Under the pieces are notes generated by a model, which was not told the DNA's origin, ran no database searches, and saw only the letters and a list, made by a program, of their open reading frames with translations. Source: Eledone cirrhosa (lineage: Eukaryota > Mollusca > Cephalopoda > Octopoda > Eledonidae). Taken from it: a stretch of DNA of 64,000 bases. This document shows, piece by piece, positions 60,069 through 64,000 of this stretch (position 1 is its first letter; the number at the start of each line of letters is the position of its first letter). The stretch spans positions 361,277,573 to 361,341,572 of the forward strand of contig OZ024742.1 in NCBI GenBank assembly GCA_964016885.1. The letters are read 5' to 3'. A program made the translations under genes and the position numbers.

Positions 60069-60281
60069 AAAACAGTGGTGGCATTAAATTCAGTGAGGAA
60101 TTCAATTTGCAGCTAACTGTACATCAAGGTCCAGTTCTGTCTTCATTGGCTTATTGTGGGTTTATAAAGAAAAGATTTTAAATATAGGTGTTCATTATAA
60201 ATTCTGTATGCTGATGAGCTGGTACTTATTTTTGGAAAATTTAAAGAATTCCAGTGATGGAAACACAACCTAGAATTGTAA
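60069..60281 (+). pseudogene. Decayed reverse transcriptase fragment at the array edge
   Basis: Directly beyond the last recognisable satellite, one frame reads SEEFNLQLTVHQGPVLSS (60,090-60,143) to a stop at 60,179-60,181. A second frame from 60,204 reads LYADELVLIFG, then after a stop at 60,255, WKHNLE. Non-LTR retrotransposon RT domains carry SEEF...GVHQGSVLSPLLF, then about 28 residues to the catalytic LYADDLVL, then WK..LE. The order and spacing fit: HQG to YAD is 85 bp here. The catalytic YADD is changed to YADE, and the frame is broken by a shift and stops, so this is a fossil. I see no target duplication or termini. Confidence 0.75.
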
Positions 60282-60475
60282 TCCTTTAAAGAAGATTTGG
60301 AAAACTCTAAATATTAAGTAAGTAGGAAGAAAAGAAAAATGAGGACTGTAGTGATAAGAGAATTTATCGTGTATGATATCCCATCACCCCTACCATACAC
60401 CTCCCTCACTGTAATCATCCTTCCCTTTATCTAGCTCTCCGATTCACCATGCATCTTTCCTACCCCACCACCATA
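60282..60475. other. Unassigned, with a C/T-rich stretch
   Basis: The first part is A-rich without a recognisable motif. Positions 60,380-60,473 are C/T-rich (CATCACCCCTACC, CTACCCCACCACCA). Similar C-rich DNA precedes the sub-repeats in the LINE fragments at 43.7 kb, so this may be the eroded 5' part of the next element. I see no gene. Confidence 0.4.
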
Positions 60476-60684
60476 AAGTGATTATCCTGGAGCCATGACA
60501 AAAGCACCCTGCACACATTGTATTTGTGGTTGGCATTAGGAAGAGTATCCAGCCATAGAAACCAAGTCAAAATTGGTTGTGTGTGAGCAGAACATGGTCC
60601 ACTGACAGGATTCTCTCACAATGGGACAGTTAGTCCAACCCATGCAAGCATGGAAAATGGACTTTAAACAATGATGATGATGAT
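60476..60684 (+). mobile_element. Diverged SINE-like copy with GAT-repeat tail
   Basis: This copy lies outside the satellite. It has GCCATGACAAAAGCACCCTG, GTGGTTGGCATTAGGAAGAG, GTCCAACCCATGCAAGCATG, GGACTTTAAACA and a short (GAT)n tail at 60,671-60,684. The order matches the element at 49,907 and the 3' UTR of the LINE fragments, but with many substitutions. It is therefore an older copy of the same family. I could not find a target-site duplication. Confidence 0.75.
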
Positions 60685-60924
60685 CCAGTATGAGTTAATA
60701 AGAAAGCTATATTATGTGCAATATAAAATAAAGGAGTATAATGGGTACAGTGTAGATTACTGGCTTGCTAACAGAGGAAAGTGAGTTTTTATATCCTTGT
60801 TGTACAGGAGAAGTAAGTAGAAAGAAAACCAGTGAATTAAATACTTTCATCCACAAATGGCTTTAAGGAAGTAGTTGTTAACTTCATCCACATAGATAAC
60901 TTAAGGAGCAGTGGAGGTGGGTAT
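60685..60924. other. Unassigned AT-rich spacer
   Basis: About 240 bp without open frames of note, tandem repeats or a repeat family that I recognise. Confidence 0.4.
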
Positions 60925-61128
60925 TTAACACTTCCATGCTCTGTTTCAATTAATTAGTGAACAATTTTGAAGGATTTATTAAAATTATTAATTATTTCAT
61001 TACTAAGATAGTAACTTAATGTAAGGTTCTTATATAAAATTATGTTGGAATATTTTAATTTAAACTGGACTCCTTTAAAAAGGGCAATTTTATTTCATAG
61101 ATGGCTGGGTTGGTAACTAAAGGGTTAA
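60925..61128. mobile_element. MITE-like element with TTAA termini, copy A
   Basis: A segment of 204 bp begins TTAACACTTCC and ends AAAGGGTTAA, giving imperfect terminal inverted repeats of about 10 bp that start with TTAA. The interior is AT-rich (CAATTAATT, CATTACTAAGATAGTAAC, TTTAAAAAGGGCAATTT, GGGTTGGTAA). The same order of blocks is found in copy B. There is no coding capacity, so if it is a DNA transposon derivative it is non-autonomous. TTAA ends recall piggyBac-type elements, but the ends are too short to assign a superfamily. Confidence 0.55.
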
Positions 61129-61759
61129 AACATATAGTAATGAAAGTAAGGACAGGGTTTATATTCATGGAGATATTACCCCAGCTAGTAAAAGAGGTAT
61201 TGTCTCTGAGTGAAGGGTAGATTATATGATGCCTGTGTATGAATTGACTTATAACATGGTAGTGACACAGGGGCAATGAAATCAGTGGATGTATGGAAGC
61301 TTCAGATAAATAAAGCAAACATGTTTTATTGGATGTATAATGTCTGTATACATAAATAACAAATCACATATTAGTTGAGAGAAAATCTGGTCTTGAAAAG
61401 AATCAGATGTGTGCATGGGAGAAAATAATGCTGAGATAGACATCTAAATTTTTCAAGTAAAGTAATATCAAATAATACCAAGTGAAATAATATCAAGTGA
61501 AATGAACATTTGAAAGACTTAGTTCAAGACAGAAATGATCAGAAGTGGCAAAAACAAATCTTAGGATGCTTAATATCTGAAACATGATATAGGAATGTGA
61601 GAGGAGTTATGACATTGTGATGGAGAGCACTGATTCAACCCATTCACACACGAAAATACAGATGGAAAATGGTCATGATTATCGTCATGACTACAGGATA
61701 GCGCTTATCATCTCCTAGTGTTACAAGCAGGATATTTATTCCTTATACAGTGTAGTTTC
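61129..61759. other. Unassigned AT-rich DNA
   Basis: About 630 bp. Positions 61,458-61,506 contain short imperfect repeats of AATATCAAGTGAAAT. Around 61,631-61,683, TTCAACCCATTCACACACG and GGAAAATGGTCATGAT faintly resemble an eroded SINE tail (AACCCATGCAAGCATGG, then GAT units). A short open frame on the - strand (61,055-61,318), overlapping copy A, has no recognisable domain and looks like chance. Confidence 0.4.
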
Positions 61760-62340
61760 TTAACACATTCATGACTGAAATTCTAATGAAATATCATCAT
61801 CATCATTGTTTTTACATCCGTTTTTACATGCTTGCATGTGTTGCGTGGTTCCTTCTCAGCACAACCTCTCCATTCACTGCATTTCTTTGTCATCTCCTCT
61901 ATGAGTCTCAGTGATTTGAAGCCAGTTCTCACAATCTTTGCCCAGGTCTTTTTTGGTTTACCTCTACTGCAGCTTCCTTCCACTGAGATTTCCTGACTCT
62001 TCTTCATGTACCAATCTTCATTCTTGTGCATCATGTTTCCATACCAATGCATTCTTCTCTCCTGTACACCAGCTTGGATTCCTCTTAAACCAAGCTTCTC
62101 CCTCAATTCGTCCAAGCTCTGCCTTTCTCTCACACTTATATTACACATCCAACCTCTATTTTAATTAATTGTTAAAAATATTTAATAGATTTACTACAAA
62201 TTTATTACTAAAATAGTGACTCCTATAATTGTTAAATAAAATTTTTGAATAATTTAATTTAAATAGGAGCCATTTAAAATAGGCGATGTTTATTCACAGG
62301 ACCAGAGCTGGTTTTGGTCAGGTTGGTAAAAAAAAGTTAA
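61760..62340. mobile_element. MITE-like element with TTAA termini, copy B, split by a LINE
   Basis: The left arm, 61,760-61,790, begins TTAACACATTCATGACTGA, like the start of copy A. The right arm, 62,159-62,340, has TTTTAATTAATT, TTATTACTAAAATAGTGAC, TTTAAATAGGAGCC and GGTTGGTAA, and ends GTTAA. Between the arms lies a LINE fragment of about 368 bp. Removing it leaves about 213 bp, close to the 204 bp of copy A, which supports the reading as one interrupted element. Confidence 0.55.
61791..62158 (-). pseudogene. 5'-truncated LINE C-terminal fragment inserted in MITE copy B
   Basis: Read on the - strand from 62,158 there is a frame of about 120 codons: WMCNISVRERQS, then RRMHWYGNMMHKNEDWYMKK, EISVEG, GKPKKTW and EWRG. 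This is the usual C-terminal part of a non-LTR retrotransposon ORF: the (R/L)xWYGH-like block, DW, (I/V)EVEG, G(R/K)PKKTW, and x-x-WR. The frame then runs through CATGCAAGCATG and ACGGATGTAAAAACA into a (GAT)n tail at 61,793-61,806, the same tail as the SINE-like elements. The RT catalytic domain is missing. The frame is nearly intact, but I read it as a truncated insertion, not a gene. Confidence 0.75.
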
Positions 62341-62694
62341 CAAGATTGGAGCATTTTGTGGGGACTGAGTAGAAAATTCATAATTTGCTTAGAGGAATGT
62401 TTACTTCATCCATAGAAAACTAATTGCATTTAAGTCCAAACAAGTTACATTATCATTCTGATAATCATAACGTTGTTGGAAATTCCATCATATTTTTCAT
62501 TGATCTCAATTTAAAAGACCTAATAAACAACCGTTTGAAAAATTAACACTGTTCTGAAAGTTTCTACCAAAACATGCTGTCTATCCAGTACCTGATCGGC
62601 ACGAGTACACATTATATACTAATTGCAATAACCCATCTCATTTATATGTAACACCAGTTTAAATGTGTCTAGAAAGACATTCCACTTTCAAATA
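62341..62694. other. Unassigned AT-rich spacer
   Basis: About 350 bp in which I see no open frame, tandem repeat or repeat family. Confidence 0.4.
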
Positions 62695-62880
62695 ATTGTT
62701 TCTACTTTTGGACCAAGGCCAGCAATTATCCCAGTGCATTATTGGTACTTTATTTTATCGACCCCGTAAGAATGAAAGGTAAAGTTAAACTCGGCGGGAT
62801 TTGAACTCAGAATGGCAAGGGCCATAACTCTATGCTGCAAAGCATGGCATCCGACCCTCTACCGATTCTGCCAATGCACA
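62695..62880 (-). mobile_element. tRNA-derived SINE
   Basis: On the - strand the right part resembles a tRNA gene. A-box-like TGGCAGAATCGG lies at 62,862-62,873, and B-box-like GTTCAAATCC at 62,797-62,806. They are about 56 bp apart, near the range of Pol III tRNA promoters. Downstream on that strand come CGCCGAGTTTAACTTTACC, GGGGTCGATAAAATAAAGTA and GCACTGGGATAATTGCTGG, a body that I recognise from abundant cephalopod SINEs. It is moderately diverged. The outer limits are approximate and no target duplication is evident. Confidence 0.8.
62797..62806 (-). promoter_or_regulatory. Pol III B box of the tRNA-derived SINE
   Basis: Reads GTTCAAATCC on the - strand, close to the tRNA T-arm consensus GTTCGANTCC with one mismatch. 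The matching A box is at 62,862-62,873. It probably marks ancestry and not present activity. Confidence 0.65.
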
Positions 62881-63230
62881 AATAATAAAAGTAAAAATAT
62901 ACAATTTGAAATTTGACTGCTTCTACTAAAGTTGATACATGTAAATTTTGATTTAATTTGGTTATGTATAGAAACATTCGAATTCTGAAAAAATACAAAC
63001 CCATGTATAAAGATAACTACTTATTTGGTTATTACTATTCAGTTATTACTATTGATACTTATTTGGTTCTATATTTTACCTATAAACTATTGCTTTGTTA
63101 TAGGAGCTAAAAATCTTGTAAGGAACTCAAATTTCCATTAAAAATTTCTTATAAAATACATGATTATTTTTCAAAACTTCTGCACATGTTATACTGCAAA
63201 GGAAAATCCACATGTTTAATTATGGTGGAT
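62881..63230. other. Unassigned AT-rich spacer
   Basis: About 350 bp of AT-rich DNA with short direct repeats (TTATTTGGTTATTACTATT, then TTATTACTATT and TTATTTGGTT, 63,021-63,068). There is no coding frame of note. Confidence 0.4.
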
Positions 63231-63233
63231 TTC

Positions 63234-63268
63234 TGTGTGTGTGTGTTTGTGTGTGTGTATATATATAT

Positions 63269-63301
<33 letters not shown>

Positions 63302-63323
63302 GGCATATATGTTTATTTATATA

Positions 63324-63366
<43 letters not shown>

Positions 63367-63520
63367 GCACGCACACACCCATATATATGCATATATGTAT
63401 ATTTATATATGTATATTATATATATACATACATATATACATAAACATACATATATACATGTGTGTGTGTGTATGTTTATGTATATCTGCATGTTTATGTA
63501 TATATGCATGTATGTATATG
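63234..63520. repeat. Compound (TG)n/(TA)n/(AC)n microsatellite
   Basis: Contains (TG)n at 63,234-63,258 with one interruption, (TA)n then (CA)n to about 63,290, a pure (TA)18 at 63,328-63,363, and interrupted TATG and TATA tracts after that. The apparent open frames across this region on both strands consist of YIYIY and VCVCV residues and come from the dinucleotide repeats alone. Confidence 0.95.
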
Positions 63521-63523
63521 TAT

Positions 63524-63597
63524 ATTATTATTGTTGTTGTCGTTATTATTATTGTTGTTATTATTATTATTATTATTAATATTGTTGTTATTAATGT
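63524..63597. repeat. (TTA)n/(TTG)n microsatellite
   Basis: An imperfect trinucleotide tract of ATT and GTT units with one CGT interruption near 63,541. Confidence 0.9.
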
Positions 63598-63606
63598 ATG
63601 TGTGTG

Positions 63607-63612
<6 letters not shown>

Positions 63613-63670
<58 letters not shown>
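63613..63670. repeat. (TG)29 microsatellite
   Basis: A pure TG tract of 58 bp, followed by TATGTATATG and a (TA)n tract at 63,687-63,702, then T10 at 63,703-63,712. Confidence 0.95.
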
Positions 63671-63675
<5 letters not shown>

Positions 63676-63748
63676 ATATGTATATGTATATATATATATA
63701 TATTTTTTTTTTAATTTTCTTTCTATTTATTTATTATTATTATTAGTA

Positions 63749-63800
63749 TTTTTTTTTTTTTTTCTCCTCGTGCAATGGCCATACTCGATAACGAGGGGGC
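63749..63800 (-). repeat. A-tailed hairpin-bearing segment, possible retroposon end
   Basis: On the - strand a 6-bp inverted repeat (CCTCGT at 63,791-63,796, ACGAGG at 63,766-63,771) flanks 19 bp, and A15 (63,749-63,763) follows two bases later. It is the only non-simple sequence between the microsatellites. The A tail suggests the 3' end of a retroposed transcript, but I do not recognise the family. Confidence 0.3.
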
Positions 63801-63801
63801 A

Positions 63802-63808
<7 letters not shown>

Positions 63809-63836
<28 letters not shown>
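63809..63836. repeat. (TA)14 microsatellite
   Basis: A pure TA tract of 28 bp. The remaining 160 bp to the window end are AT-rich without a feature that I can name. Confidence 0.95.
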
Positions 63837-63841
<5 letters not shown>

Positions 63842-64000
63842 TCACATATATTATTCACTGACAGTTTATAGTAGAATTTAATGGGGTTCCAGAACATTCT
63901 GTTTTATAGGCTTAATCAATATGGGAAGCTGCCTATCAGATATTATTGATGAATGACATAACTGACACATCAAATATAATTTATTCTAATTTTATTAACT

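Noticed and set aside
61620..61700. A third diverged SINE tail (TTCAACCCATTCACACACG, GGAAAATGGTCATGAT)
   Set aside because: The similarity is limited to two short blocks without the core or a clear GAT repeat; too weak to annotate as an element.
61938..62168. A 76-codon + strand frame
   Set aside because: It is the antisense of the LINE C-terminal fragment, whose - strand frame carries the recognisable motifs.
62791..62880. A functional tRNA gene on the - strand
   Set aside because: A-box-like and B-box-like blocks are present, but the cloverleaf is not well formed and the sequence continues into a known type of SINE body, so it is a tRNA-derived retroposon.
63212..63871. A 219-codon + strand frame and overlapping frames on both strands
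   Set aside because: They consist of Y/I and V/C runs translated from (TA)n and (TG)n microsatellites.

Overview
The window is eukaryotic repeat DNA, most likely from a cephalopod mollusc (octopus or squid). That assignment rests on recognising repeat families: elements with a GTTGGTGTTAGGAAGGGCAT core and a (GAT)n tail, and a tRNA-derived SINE with a GGCGGGATTTGAACTCAG block. Both are very common in cephalopod genomes; this is from memory, not a database search. I see no intact protein-coding gene, no functional RNA gene and nothing bacterial.

Positions 1 to about 60,060 are one AT-rich satellite array with a 36-bp monomer (about 1,600 copies). Each monomer holds the 10-bp palindrome TATAGCTATA and a short variable cassette. 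A small set of monomer variants (substitution types plus length variants of about 35, 37, 38 and 40 bp) is arranged in long, recurring orders, so the array has a higher-order structure. Blocks of roughly 0.6 to 1.9 kb recur at offsets of 1.3 to 9.1 kb with rare private variants preserved. Because 36 bp is 12 codons, three frames stay open for hundreds of codons; these are periodicity artefacts, not genes.

The first 43.5 kb of the array contains no other element. The last 17 kb carries five insertions, all on the + strand. Four are copies of one roughly 520-bp 3' end of a non-LTR retrotransposon (last 52 codons, stop, 3' UTR, GAT-repeat tail), at 43,521, 51,011, 53,739 and 56,720; they were multiplied with the surrounding satellite. 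The fifth, at 49,907-50,205, is a SINE-like relative with the same 3' tail. Its empty paralogous site survives at about 42,677, which shows a clean insertion with an AAAG target duplication.

The right flank (60,060-64,000) is older, degraded DNA. The array abuts a decayed reverse transcriptase fragment. Then come a diverged SINE-like copy, a roughly 204-bp TTAA-ended MITE-like element, and a second MITE copy split by a 5'-truncated LINE C-terminal fragment on the - strand. A tRNA-derived SINE on the - strand follows, and the window ends in dense (TG)n, (TA)n and (TTA)n microsatellites. The parts are linked by retrotransposition and unequal exchange rather than by a gene pathway.
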